A DNA stretch of 64,000 nt from Ehrlichia ruminantium str. Welgevonden (GTDB lineage Bacteria; Pseudomonadota; Alphaproteobacteria; Rickettsiales; Anaplasmataceae), in the NCBI RefSeq assembly GCF_000026005.1, contig NC_005295.2, positions 1,418,655 to 1,482,654 on the forward strand. The letters run 5' to 3'. The notes under the pieces were generated by a model, which saw only the letters and a list, made by a program, of their open reading frames with translations, was not told where the DNA came from and made no database searches. The translations under genes were made by a program, and so were the position numbers. Positions 30,888-42,147 of this stretch are shown here, piece by piece; the stretch's first letter is position 1; every line of letters begins with the position of its first letter.

Positions 30888-32269
30888 AAAATATAATTAC
30901 CTCTTTAATAATTTTAATAAATAACTATATACTTCCATAAAAGCATTAATACAGTTTTTTCTATATTCTCAACTATAAACAATAGAGAATTTGGCATCTT
31001 CTAAAATTTAAAAACATATCTGGCAATACATATTCTTAAAAATAACGTCATTTCACATATCTATAAAAAGTAAAAATATCAACCAATAATAACCATGTTG
31101 ATTTAGTACAATTTATTAAACTAATTCCATTTTAACAAAATGTTTAATGTTCTAATTTAGATTCACATAAGATTATACATACAAGCTTTCATTAATTATA
31201 AATAGAATAAAAAATATAACGTAATACCAAGTTGCGTTACACTTTATTGCACAGTCTATAATTTATCAATCATAAACAAATTAAAAAGAAAGTTTAGTAT
31301 TAGATTAACAAAGCCTGTAGTGATTCTAACATATATTCACAATACAATATATGTATAATGTATCATTAAATACAAAAATAATAAGTAAAAACTCAATTTG
31401 ACACACTCATTATTTAATATAATTAGATATATAACATATGTTTTCACTATACAAAATTATCAGTACTATTTTTAATATTAAATTGATACATAATAATTAG
31501 TTATGGTATTAGTATGATAAAACATTAGGTTTTATTCTATCATAGAAACTATACAAACCTTAATATCCACAATCCTTTACTATAGAAATTTACATATTCT
31601 TAAAAGAAAATAGCAAGATATTATACATCTATTATCGCCAACATCAAAACTTGTCTAGCATAAAACCTTTGTACCATTATTATATAAATAATCAACAACA
31701 AGGTACTACCTAGTACCTACAAATTCTATTATAGATTCATCTTAAGCTATAATGTATTTATCAAGAAATATCCTATTTAATAATAGATATTAATCATCTC
31801 ACACTTATGAAATTACACTTCACTAATTTCACAATATGTAGTTTTTAAATTAATATTTAAATCTCGAAAGAAATTTAGGTAATAAAATTTATTAGTTATA
31901 TTAAACATTTTATAGTAATAAATAGTATTTTTACTATTTATTATATGTCATACAACACATTATTAAACTAACAAGTTTTGCCAAATCCTAATATGTTCTC
32001 CAAAAAGCACCACTAGCAACACTTATTTTACTAATGATACTACCTAGCATTAATAAATTGATAATTGTAACATCTAGAACTAACTCTCATATATCTTAAA
32101 TATAAACAGTAAGACATTATCTATCACCCTAAATTCTATCATAATTACAGCATTTGTTTTATTTTATATAAAGACACCACTTTTTATACTTTAATAAGTC
32201 CATAAAAGTATAATTAACAGAACACTTGTTTACATATTGCTTGCACACTTTATGGTATAAAACTTCATT
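30888..32269. other. Intergenic region with decayed repeat copies
   Basis: There is no gene. From about 31800 onward the sequence resembles degraded copies of the 243-bp repeat described next: for example CTTCACTAATTTCACAATAT at about 31820 parallels CTTCAGTAATTTCACAACCT of the array. The part nearer lgt shows no recognisable structure beyond a small GGTACTA/TAGTACC palindrome near 31702. Confidence 0.4.
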
Positions 32270-33528
32270 AATTTTACAACCTGTAGCACCTACATTAACT
32301 CTTCAATCTTGAAAAATTAGACAACAAACTACCACCAACTATACTAAATGTTTTATAAACACAAATAACATTTTTTCTATTATTGGATATTACATCACAT
32401 ATCACTAAATTAATAAGTTTTTCCATAAACTTTAACTTGATGTTTCTCTAGATGTATTACTAGCAGTACCTGTTACAACTGCCTCTTCTATGTCACTATC
32501 TAGCACTTCAGCAATTTCACAACCTGTAGCACTTACATTAACTCTTCAATCTTGAAAAATTAGACAACAAACTATCACCAACTATACTAAATGTTTTATA
32601 AACACAAATAACATTTTTTCTATTATTGGATATTACATCACATATCACTAAATTAATAAGTTTTTCCATAAACTTTAACTTGATGTTTCTCTAGATGTAT
32701 TACTAGCAGTACCTGTTACAACTGCCTCTTCTATGTCACTATCTAGCACTTCAGCAATTTCACAACCTGTAGCACTTACATTAACTCTTCAATCTTGAAA
32801 AATTAGACAATAAACTATCACCAACTATACTAAATGTTTTATAAACACAAATAACATTTTTTCTATTATTGGATATTACATCACATATCACTAAATTAAT
32901 AAGTTTTTCCATAAACTTTAACGTGATGTTTCTCTAGATGTATTACTAGCAGTGCCTGTTACAACTGCATCTTCTATGTCACTATCTAGCACTTCAGTAA
33001 TTTCACAACCTGTAGCACCTACATTAACTCTTCAATCTTGAAAAATTAGACAACAAACTACCACCAACTATACTAAATGTTTTATAAACACAAATAACAT
33101 TTTTTCTATTATTGGATATTACATCACATATCACTAAATTAATAAGTTTTTCCATAAACTTTAACTTGATGTTTCTCTAGATGTATTACTAGCAGTACCT
33201 GTTACAACTGCCTCTTCTATGTCACTATCTAGCACTTCAGCAATTTCACAACCTGTAGCACTTACATTAACTCTTCAATCTTGAAAAATTAGACAACAAA
33301 CTATCACCAACTATACTAAATGTTTTATAAACACAAATAACATTTTTTCTATTATTGGATATTACATCACATATCACTAAATTAATAAGTTTTCCCATAA
33401 ACTTTAACGTGATGTTTCTCTAGATGTATTACTAGCAGTGCCTGTTACAACTGCTTCTTCTATGTCACTATCTAGCAGTTCAGTAATTTCACAACCTGTA
33501 GCACCTACATTAACTCTTGAATCTTGAA
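32270..33528 (-). repeat. 243-bp tandem array made from the 3' end of the adjacent gene
   Basis: The landmark TGATGTTTCTCTAGATGTAT recurs at 32438, 32681, 32924, 33167 and 33410, always 243 bp (81 codons) apart. The last copy is the true end of the gene at 33404-35086. Each unit joins about 120 bp of that gene's C-terminal coding sequence to about 120 bp of its 3' flank. The junction lies in the short shared sequence CAAGATT. Four complete extra copies and one partial copy (from about 32270) are present. Variants alternate between copies, which indicates duplication of multi-unit blocks. Confidence 0.93.
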
Positions 33529-35086
33529 CAGCAGGATCAGGTAATAAAGTATCATCATCTACCCTAGGAACTGTATCAATATCCCCAGTACTTTTTTCCT
33601 CTTGTAGATTATCTAATGCCTGCTGACCAAACACACCAGCTTTACAGGCATTATAAATAGGCATATTAACACTTTCAACAAACATAAATTCATATTTGCC
33701 AATTTTGATATATTCAATGTCATCAAACATTTTTAGGTGATCTTTTATAGATAAGTAAGCTGTAGTACTAAGACCATCTAATTTTGATACTATTTTTCGA
33801 TCTTTCCTACGCAGAAAATGACATATTAAAGTAATAGCTATCATTGTTCCAGTTATTCCAGCTATTACACTAGATAATACAAACTCATGACCAAATTTAG
33901 CATCGCAACACAACATCAATACATTTGTGGCCATAAAAATACCTGCAAATCCAATAATAAACGCTGCACAGACTCTTGATATTTTATTCTTATACGATAG
34001 TAAATACAATCCTCCTAGAAACATTATAAAATACGATACAACAGAACAGTATAAAGCTATTCTATCAAATTTAAAAAAATGACATGATAAAGCCACAAGT
34101 TTTAAAAGATACACAGATCCTAGTATTAGAAAAGTAGTACATCTTAACAGTAATTGCCTTTTTGTAAGCTCATTGTTACCTGCCATAAGAAACAAATTGT
34201 GTTTTGTACTTACTTTCTTTCCTAACTCAGTAAGCTGTAAATTTCCTTTGCCATCATTGACCATAAAACTCTGTTTTTCAGCTTCCTGTTTTATATGTGA
34301 TAAAATTCTCTCTCTTTTCGTAGAAGGAACATCATCATTTAGAAGATCCTCAGAAACAGTACGTATACCTTGATTATATTCTCTATACTGCCATGAAAGT
34401 AAATTCATACTACTTGCTTCTTCTTGAACACTTCTATTCCCAACATAAGATAATAAAAGAACAATAGGAATAACAATAGTAGGAGCAAATACTACAGTAA
34501 AACAACATCTTAATATTTTCTCACGTATAGTTAATAAAGACCACCTTTCAGCATATAACACAGAATCATATATTTCATGACTTAATGGTTTACTACTGAC
34601 ATCATATTTTTCAACTCGAAAAACTCGATCAGTACCAGCTTGTGTTTCTAACTCATCAACAAAATCTCTTTGACTTTTTAAAATTATATCATATATATCA
34701 CTTTCAGGAGTGTGCTCTTTAGCACCATCACATGTAGAAATAATAAAAACAGTTTTAGGATTAGAATAAGCTTTACCTTCACGATAAGTACATTCAGAAA
34801 TACCAATATCATAACTGGAATGCACTACTGGCAAAAACCCTAGCGAACGTATAAATGATACAGTCTTACGTATATCGTCTTTATTAGTAGAAGTATGTAT
34901 TAATACCCTTTGTAAAAAAGATTCATCTACCGCATCATCTTTATTTTGAATAACAAAAGCAGCAGGAGTAAGATTTCTTATTACCTTTCCTGAACAAAAC
35001 ATACCAATACTTGGATTATAAAATATGGTATATCTTAAATTGTCAAGCCATTCCTTATAAAACTTATACTTAGCAGGATCATACAT
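33404..35086 (-). CDS. Integral membrane protein of unknown function
   Basis: I do not recognise a family for this 560-residue protein. It has a soluble N-terminal part of about 190 residues, followed by one membrane helix (FAPTIVIPIVLLLSYVG, about 205-225). After a charged loop come four more helices between about 300 and 425. The C-terminal 110 residues are acidic and hydrophilic, ending in the STGDIDTVPRVDDD region and a Ser/Thr-rich tail. The last 40 codons are the part amplified in the downstream 243-bp array. The 56-residue zinc-finger gene lies 65 nt upstream on the same strand. Likely specific to Ehrlichia or close relatives. Confidence 0.8.
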   Translation of the reverse strand: MYDPAKYKFYKEWLDNLRYTIFYNPSIGMFCSGKVIRNLTPAAFVIQNKDDAVDESFLQRVLIHTSTNKDDIRKTVSFIRSLGFLPVVHSSYDIGISECTYREGKAYSNPKTVFIISTCDGAKEHTPESDIYDIILKSQRDFVDELETQAGTDRVFRVEKYDVSSKPLSHEIYDSVLYAERWSLLTIREKILRCCFTVVFAPTIVIPIVLLLSYVGNRSVQEEASSMNLLSWQYREYNQGIRTVSEDLLNDDVPSTKRERILSHIKQEAEKQSFMVNDGKGNLQLTELGKKVSTKHNLFLMAGNNELTKRQLLLRCTTFLILGSVYLLKLVALSCHFFKFDRIALYCSVVSYFIMFLGGLYLLSYKNKISRVCAAFIIGFAGIFMATNVLMLCCDAKFGHEFVLSSVIAGITGTMIAITLICHFLRRKDRKIVSKLDGLSTTAYLSIKDHLKMFDDIEYIKIGKYEFMFVESVNMPIYNACKAGVFGQQALDNLQEEKSTGDIDTVPRVDDDTLLPDPAVQDSRVNVGATGCEITELLDSDIEEAVVTGTASNTSRETSR

Positions 35087-35151
35087 TAGTTTTTAACTTA
35101 TTACCTATTTACAATCACAATACTACATAATTACTATTTTACATTAATTTT

Positions 35152-35322
35152 TTAAATATTATAAGTAAAAGTTTTACTACAATAAGGGCAAACTATTTCT
35201 TGACCATTTCTGATAGTCAAATATATTTTCGGATGTTCAGTATAATCAACATCACTTCCTTCCCCATTACAAGATACTATTTGCTCTTCAAGTACATCTA
35301 TTTTTTTATCATGATTAGACAT
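35152..35322 (-). CDS. CHCC zinc-finger protein (NDUFS6-like family)
   Basis: This short 56-residue gene encodes a protein with the zf-CHCC pattern: Cys18 (VSCNGEG), His30 (TEHPKIYLTI) and the Cys45-x2-Cys48 pair in CPYCSKTF. This matches the family's C-D/N-G...GHPRVY...CPYC layout. Homologs of about 55-70 residues are widespread in alphaproteobacteria and correspond to the C-terminal part of the mitochondrial complex I accessory subunit NDUFS6. A role in zinc-dependent respiratory complex assembly is plausible from that homology. The ATG start gives a complete motif; no strong Shine-Dalgarno sequence is seen. Confidence 0.87.
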   Translation of the reverse strand: MSNHDKKIDVLEEQIVSCNGEGSDVDYTEHPKIYLTIRNGQEIVCPYCSKTFTYNI

Positions 35323-35918
35323 AAATATAATTTTTAATATTAATAAAACACAACTCTTATAACATCATAATAAATAACAAGCTACCTTTCTTACCATTCA
35401 AATATATATTATTATACACTTTGTATAATCAAATTATTATATTACTAGCAAATACATGTTTACTACATTAAACTTATTTACTACTATCAACATAGCTTTA
35501 TGAATAATTCTATAGACAAAAACTCCACTTTTTCTTTCCTTGATTAAAGAATATACCTTAGATAAGTCATCATAAAAGTTTCATTATAATATTAGATAGA
35601 TTATCCTATGATAAAAATTTTACATCAGAATTAAATAATTATTAACACTATTATACCCCAAATTACAATAAAATTCCTCAACAATTTTCTGATAATTTAA
35701 AACTAGTACTACACATAACTGCTATCAAGACCTACAGATAAAAATTAAACCTTTTTCTTTCTTACTATCAAATACATTTCTTAAGGTATTTCACACAATC
35801 AACATTATCTAACTTACTAATTATAACAAACAATGATCTCCGTTACTATATTCACTGCAATATTATGATTAAAAAACAATTTTTAAATAAATAAAAATTT
35901 AACCTTTATAACAAATTA
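35323..35918. other. Intergenic region, no gene seen
   Basis: These 596 bp lie between two minus-strand genes. An A/T-only inverted repeat (AATTTTT...AAAAATT) followed by a T-run on the minus strand at about 35873-35902 may end the secD transcript, but it is weak. Confidence 0.35.
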
Positions 35919-37445
35919 CTATATATTTAACACCTTTAAATTAAAGAACCTAATGTACAAATCTATAAGCATTTTTGTCAATGTAATTGCAGAAAACATA
36001 GAACATAAAATACCTATAGATAGCGTAATAGCAAAGCCACTAACTGGGCCGCTACCCATTACAAACATAATTGCTGCAACAATCAGCGTAGTAATATTTG
36101 AATCAAATATCGTAGACATAGCATTTTTAAATCCAGACTCTACAGCCCATCTTAATTTTTTCTTCGATCTTAACTCTTCCTTAATTCGCTCAAAGATTAA
36201 GACATTAGCATCAACAGACATTCCAACTGTTAAAGTAATACCAGCAATACCAGGCAGTGTTAGCGTAGCTTGAAGTAAAGTTAGAGCAGCAACAATAAAA
36301 ATAATATTAAAGACTAATCCAATAACAGCCAACAATCCAAATATACCATAGAAAAATATAATAAAAGTTGATACTGCCACTACTGACACTATCATTGCTA
36401 ATCTTCCTTGTTTTATATATTCAGCACCCAAACTTGAACCAATTGTTTTTTCTTCAATGACTTTTAAAGGAGCAGGTAAAGCTCCAGATTTTAACAAAAT
36501 TGATAATTCTTTTGCACTTTCAACAGTAAAATTACCACTAATTTCACCACTTCCAGTTAAAATAGGATCACGTATTACAGGAGCAGTAAGAACCACACCG
36601 TCCAACACTATGGCAAATGGCTTATTAAAATTCTCTTTTGTAATCTTAGCAAATTTTTTAGCTGCAGCATTATTTAATTTAAAATTCACAACTACATTAC
36701 CAAGACTATTTATTCCAGAAGACACATCCACCAAAGAGTCACCACTAATTTCAACCTTTCTCAATATAGGATATGTATTTCCACGTACATCCTTCAATAA
36801 AACTGTAGTTAAAGGATTAATAGATGAAATTTGAGTAACATTTTCCAATAAGTGAAATGTTAACTTTGCAGTTTTTCCTAATAACATCTTAATTTGACTA
36901 GTGTCATGTATTCCTGGAATCTGCAAAGATATTCTATCTTTACCATGACTGTTTATAGTAATTTCCTTAGTCCCAGATTTATCAAGCCTACGACGTATAT
37001 TACTAATCGAATCAGTTATAATATTTTTTAACAAATTCTCTTTATAGCTATCATAGAAAGACATTACAATACGAACATCCTGCTTTGATATTCTCACATT
37101 TTTATCATTAAATGACTTAATTCGATCAAAATCTTGACTATCTTTTAATATCAATACCAACTTATCTTCATATACATCAAAACTTTTATATTTTATATTC
37201 TTACTTAACAGAAACTCATTTACTTCATCATATAATCCGTACATTCTTTCTTTTAAATATTCTTTAAAATCTGCTTCTAATAATAAATACACTCCACCTT
37301 GTAAATCTAATCCTAAGTTAACTTTTTTATTGGATATCAAAAACTTATTATCAATAAAATTTGGTAATACCAAATATATAGCAATTGTACACAACAATGT
37401 TACAACTATTGGTTTAATTTCTAATTTAAATAGCATATCATACAC
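35919..37445 (-). CDS. secD: Protein translocase subunit SecD
   Basis: SecD, with SecF, uses the proton gradient to complete export of proteins through SecYEG. The 508-residue protein has an N-terminal helix (about residues 11-28), the conserved GLDLQGGVYLLLEAD (43-57), a large periplasmic domain and a C-terminal block of five helices. That block contains LPGIAGITLTVGMSVDANVLIFERIKEEL (starting near residue 395), the SecD signature. Length is typical of the short alphaproteobacterial form. secF is not adjacent. Confidence 0.97.
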   Translation of the reverse strand: MYDMLFKLEIKPIVVTLLCTIAIYLVLPNFIDNKFLISNKKVNLGLDLQGGVYLLLEADFKEYLKERMYGLYDEVNEFLLSKNIKYKSFDVYEDKLVLILKDSQDFDRIKSFNDKNVRISKQDVRIVMSFYDSYKENLLKNIITDSISNIRRRLDKSGTKEITINSHGKDRISLQIPGIHDTSQIKMLLGKTAKLTFHLLENVTQISSINPLTTVLLKDVRGNTYPILRKVEISGDSLVDVSSGINSLGNVVVNFKLNNAAAKKFAKITKENFNKPFAIVLDGVVLTAPVIRDPILTGSGEISGNFTVESAKELSILLKSGALPAPLKVIEEKTIGSSLGAEYIKQGRLAMIVSVVAVSTFIIFFYGIFGLLAVIGLVFNIIFIVAALTLLQATLTLPGIAGITLTVGMSVDANVLIFERIKEELRSKKKLRWAVESGFKNAMSTIFDSNITTLIVAAIMFVMGSGPVSGFAITLSIGILCSMFSAITLTKMLIDLYIRFFNLKVLNI

Positions 37446-37842
37446 TAAAATAATTACAGGATTATATTACATTATTGATAACAAATAAAATAGTTTCTAA
37501 CACAGGTTAACCATTGTAAACCAACATGCATTATCAAACATATGTAAGATAATTAAAGTAAAAATAATAAGATTACATTTCTTATAGACAACACAACTTA
37601 TTTCCTAATACCTTAACCATGTACATTAATTTTAACATCACTGTTATATGCTATATTCTATACATATTCCATAATATTATAAAACACATATAAATAACCT
37701 ATTAAGAATACGTTGGATTTCTTATTAAAATATACTTACTTTACTAATAACTACACATACACATTAATTTCAAAAAGACTACTAGGTGTTATACATTCAA
37801 TTCATCACCAATATATTATAACAATTGATCAAGAATTTTTTA
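37446..37842. other. Intergenic region, no gene seen
   Basis: These 397 bp contain no protein-like frame and no clear signal. Confidence 0.4.
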
Positions 37843-38625
37843 CTAAAAATACAACTTACTTTCATAATAATCGTAATCATATGGATCCACCTTAACATCA
37901 TTGCTACACACTATACATCTTTCGTTTTTTTGAAATGTGTAATGAGTAAATTCATTATTTTTTAAGTCAATCCTCTGTAACTTTCCAATTACATTATATG
38001 AAATTTCTAATAAATACTTTATAGCTTCTGCTGCTACAATACTACCTACTACACCAACTGTTGGCCCTAGCACACCAGCATTAGAACAGTTTAGATGTAT
38101 ACTCATATACTGATGTTCAAAAAAACATCTGAGGCAAGGTTTACCATATGGATATATGGTTAATATTTGACCAACAAAACCAATTGCTGCACTATGTATT
38201 AAAGGTTTTCCTAAAATAACACATGCATCATTAAGAAATAACTTAGTTGCTAAACGATCTGTACAATCTATAACAAGATCTACTTCTCTAAAAACTTGTT
38301 CAAAGTTTTTAGGAGTAATAAAGATATTCAATGTACGTACATTTACTGCAGAATTAAGCATACTAACAAATTTAGCAGCTGTTACCACTTTACTATTACT
38401 AACATCAGATTCTTTATATATTATCTGCCTATTCAAATTTGATATTTGAATTTTATCACTATCAGATAATATCAAGCTACCAATACCACTAGCTGCAAGT
38501 AAAGGAATAACCGTACTCCCCAAACCACCACATCCAACTATTAGAACACTACTATTACATAACTTATTCTGACCTACTACTCCTACTTCTGAAAGTAAAA
38601 TCTGCTTTTTATACCGCTCAAACAC
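37843..38625 (-). CDS. ThiF/MoeB/HesA family adenylyltransferase (E1-like)
   Basis: Members activate the C-terminus of a small sulfur-carrier protein (ThiS or MoaD) by adenylation. The 260-residue protein has the nucleotide-binding GCGGLGSTVIPLLAASGIG (about residues 31-49) and the Arg-containing NLNRQIIY motif. The DCTDRLATKLFLNDAC region follows. Two CxxC zinc pairs are present (CLRC and CIVC). A GTG start lies 3 nt after the pyrE stop, so it is translated with pyrE. MoeB versus ThiF cannot be decided from the sequence; a thiamine role is plausible because Ehrlichia keeps cofactor pathways. Confidence 0.9.
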   Translation of the reverse strand: MFERYKKQILLSEVGVVGQNKLCNSSVLIVGCGGLGSTVIPLLAASGIGSLILSDSDKIQISNLNRQIIYKESDVSNSKVVTAAKFVSMLNSAVNVRTLNIFITPKNFEQVFREVDLVIDCTDRLATKLFLNDACVILGKPLIHSAAIGFVGQILTIYPYGKPCLRCFFEHQYMSIHLNCSNAGVLGPTVGVVGSIVAAEAIKYLLEISYNVIGKLQRIDLKNNEFTHYTFQKNERCIVCSNDVKVDPYDYDYYESKLYF

Positions 38626-38628
38626 TAA

Positions 38629-39228
38629 CTATTCACTCAAATATTTTCTACTTCCAGGTGTGGATACAGGAATTCTTCTTAAATATTCTGGAATATCTTC
38701 ATCAACATAACTTTTTACATTTAACTCGAGTAAGCTAATTATAGGAAAAGGAAGCCTTACATCCTTACTACGTTTAACTAACGCTGCACCTGCAACAACA
38801 GTTCCACCATTACTTTTAACACAATTTACCACTTCCATAGATGTCTTGCCAGTAGTAATTACATCTTCTACAATCAAAACTTGACTACTTTTTTTAATTT
38901 CAAAACCACGACGTAATACAAATATACCATTAACACGTTCACAAAACACATTACTAATTTCTAGTTGTCTAGCAATTTCATACCCAACAGTAATAGCACC
39001 AATAGCCGGAGAAACAATCATATCGATATTTGGTAAAACCTTATTAATTTTCTCTGCAAGTAAAGAACAAAACTTTACTGCAAGAGCAGGATTTTCAAAT
39101 AATCTAGCACATTGTACATATGTATCACTATGTAAACCAGAAGAAAGTATAAAGTGACCACTTATTATTACACCAATTTTAATGAACTCATCATATATAG
39201 AATCACTATTTAATAAACCTACTTCCAT
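38629..39228 (-). CDS. pyrE: Orotate phosphoribosyltransferase
   Basis: PyrE joins orotate to PRPP in pyrimidine synthesis. The 199-residue protein shows the type I phosphoribosyltransferase PRPP loop VLIVEDVITTGKTS (about residues 115-128). FILSSGLHSDTYVQC at the N-terminus is typical of orotate enzymes. I start at the ATG at 39228 (MEVGLLNSDSIYDEF) and not at an in-frame TTG 12 nt upstream. The ThiF-like gene follows by 3 nt. Confidence 0.94.
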   Translation of the reverse strand: MEVGLLNSDSIYDEFIKIGVIISGHFILSSGLHSDTYVQCARLFENPALAVKFCSLLAEKINKVLPNIDMIVSPAIGAITVGYEIARQLEISNVFCERVNGIFVLRRGFEIKKSSQVLIVEDVITTGKTSMEVVNCVKSNGGTVVAGAALVKRSKDVRLPFPIISLLELNVKSYVDEDIPEYLRRIPVSTPGSRKYLSE

Positions 39229-39559
39229 ACAACACAACACCCTTAAAACATTATTTCTTCTATTTGATTAATATGTGTACTTTTGAATAAAATCAACTAA
39301 TATAATTATCTAATAAGTATAATTACATACTTATAAAACTCTCAGTTGTTAAGATTACTGACACACATCTCGATTAACTAATCCCTCTTCCTTTATTAAT
39401 TATTAACTTTTTGTACTATATAACCATCACTAATGAAATTTCTATTATATAATTACACTTTTCAGAGATATTTCAACTAAAGAACAGTATAGCAACATTC
39501 ACTTACTAATCTGTTAATTCATTACCTGAGAAATAATTACTGTAATCTAACCTTACAAT
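39229..39559. other. Intergenic region between recA and pyrE
   Basis: There is no gene. It should carry the pyrE promoter on the minus strand; none was recognised with confidence. Confidence 0.35.
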
Positions 39560-39582
39560 AAAAAAAATACCGATATTTTTTA
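39560..39582 (-). terminator. Probable intrinsic terminator of recA
   Basis: About 15-20 nt behind the recA stop, the minus strand can form AAAAAATA-TCGG-TATTTTTT and continues with T residues. The stem is only A/T pairs, but position, tight loop and T-run fit a terminator. Confidence 0.5.
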
Positions 39583-39594
39583 AGTACGTGATAC

Positions 39595-40668
39595 CTAAAA
39601 AACTGGCACATCCATATCACTAATACTATCAACCTCCGCATTAAAACAGCTAACATCATTATCACTTGCTTGCAAACTAGCCCTTATTTTTTGTTCAATT
39701 TCATCTGCAGTACTAGGATTATTCTTAAGGTATAGTTTAGCATTCTCCTTACCTTGACCAAGACGTACACTATTATACGAATAATAAGACCCTGCTTTTT
39801 CTACAATATTAAGCTTTACACCCATATCTATAATTTCACCAACCTTCGAGATTCCTTCATTATACATAATATCAAAATCAACTTGTTTAAAAGGGGGTGC
39901 CACTTTATTTTTAACTACTTTAACTTTAGTTTGATTACCAATAATAACATCTTTATCTTTAATCGCACTTACTTTACGTATGTCTAATCTAACAGAACTA
40001 TAAAATTTTAATGCATTTCCTCCAGTCGTAGTCTCAGGATTACCATAAACTACACCTATTTTCATACGAATCTGATTAATAAAAATAAGTATGCAATTAG
40101 CTTTTGACACAATTGAAGTTAACTTTCTTAAAGCATGACTCAATAACCTTGCTTGTAAACCCATATGTTGATCACCCATATCACCTTCTATTTCTGCTCT
40201 AGGTGTTAATGCAGCAACTGAATCAACAACTATTACATCGATAGCACCAGAACATATTAGATATTCAACTATATGCAGTGCTTGCTCACCAGTATCAGGC
40301 TGAGAAACAATTAAATCTCCTGTATTTACACCTAACTTACGAGCATACATTATGTCTAAAGCATGTTCAGCATCAATAAAAGCACAATTGCCACCTTTTT
40401 TTTGAGATTCAGCAATTACATGCAATGCAAGTGTTGTTTTCCCTGAACTTTCAGGACCAAAAATTTCAATTATTCTTCCTTTAGGGAAACCACCAATACC
40501 CAATGCTGTATCAAGAGCTATTGAACCTGTAGGGATACTATCTATTTTCTCAATAGCACCTTGTTTTAATTTCATTATTGCACCACGACCAAACGCTTTT
40601 TCAATTTGACTAATTGCATTATCCAAAGCTTTTTGTCTATCGTGATTTAAGTTTTTGGTATCAGACAT
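39595..40668 (-). CDS. recA: Recombinase RecA
   Basis: RecA forms filaments on single-stranded DNA for homologous recombination, here relevant for gene conversion among surface-protein paralogs and for repeat change. The 357-residue protein has Walker [10 protein letters not shown] (about residues 70-78) and Walker [15 protein letters not shown]. The L1/L2 loop regions [15 protein letters not shown] and [36 protein letters not shown] are also present. A perfect TTGACA (minus strand, 40738-40733) lies upstream, but its -10 partner is weak. I saw no LexA-type box. Confidence 0.98.
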
Positions 40669-42147
40669 AATTCTTTATTTTATATAGACATTTTCATAAG
40701 GGTAAAGAAAGCTAATCATTCTTAACATTAATTGTCAAGATTTAAAATAATCATATATAATTCATCAAAATGTACTAATTTAAAACAAGTAAAAAGCCAT
40801 TTTCACTGTTACAAACTCTAAAAATCCCTATAACATGAATTATTTACATACTTCAAAAATGTCCAAATAATTTTATGAATATTAAAAATGCAATCATATG
40901 ACTAAAAAATCTATAGTTGTATGTAATATGTAAATTATACACACTGTAGTTAAGTTAGGTAAATAAATGAGTTATCACTCTAAAAAAATTAGGTAATAAA
41001 TATATAATAGCTCATAACTATAAAATTTATGTAAGTACTAATTAATAAAAATTATTATAGCAATTATAAACATAAATATCCGTTAGATAACGATAAAACA
41101 TCATATAGATATTAACATTTACCATAAGTCATGTAGTACATAAATAACATAGGTCCTATAGTAATTATCATAAGATCAAGTTTATTGGCATCAACTACTA
41201 GCATACAGAACATTTTTTACAGACAAGAGCTTTTCTTAATATACTGTTAAGCAACCATTGATTAACCAACACATATTAATAAGATTATGCTATGATATAA
41301 AACTATCAATTATAAATACAATAATCCTTTATAAGGAAACTCGTGATGCATATGCTATTATATCAATTTACCAAAATATATATAATAAATAAAATTACCA
41401 ACATACATAGCATTATTAAGAATGCATATCAGAACTTTTCATAGATCACAAACTACCCACTTAATATATCATCTGCAATAAACTAGATTCTCAATACTAA
41501 AATACTAATTTTCAATCCATAAATTACACTATGCTATAATCTATTAATAAAAGCTCTATCACTATCGTTTATAAAACATCATACTCCTACAATGAAGTAT
41601 TTAAATAATACTATTGACTCAATATTAACTTAGCACTATACTTAATATTAATAAATCACACAACGTTTATAATACTAGTAAAAATTATATCACCATCCTG
41701 AATAGATAACCAACTATAAAACTAACTATTTTTCATAATAAACTAGCCATTCATATACTATTTATACATAGTATTGATTGACTAAAATATGGAATAAATA
41801 AAATCACTGATATGATATTGATAAAAATCATATACCTATTTTTCACAGATAAACTAATTATAAACCTAATTTATAAAAGTTCCAAAATTTGATATAGCTC
41901 ACTAATAACTTATTGTGATATAAGGTTCAAGATACTAGTATCATGACATAGCATTTATAAACTAGTTTAACTATATACTACTAAATAGCGTTAATTACTA
42001 GCACATTTAATATAAATTAACCTAGAATTTGAAACATCTCTTGATAAATCACAAATAACTTTTATAGATACTACTAAATATATATTCATTTACTAATTAC
42101 AATATAAATAACTGTAATACATTAATAAAAATATCAATTACTGTTCC
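40669..42147. other. Intergenic region, 1.5 kb, no gene seen
   Basis: AT-rich DNA between recA and bioD. I found no protein-like frame, tRNA, strong hairpin or clear tandem repeat. Confidence 0.45.

Noticed and set aside
32270-33528. CRISPR array
   Set aside because: Units are 243 bp and contiguous, without short repeats separated by unique spacers; the other arrays (192 and 145 bp) also fail, and no cas gene is present.
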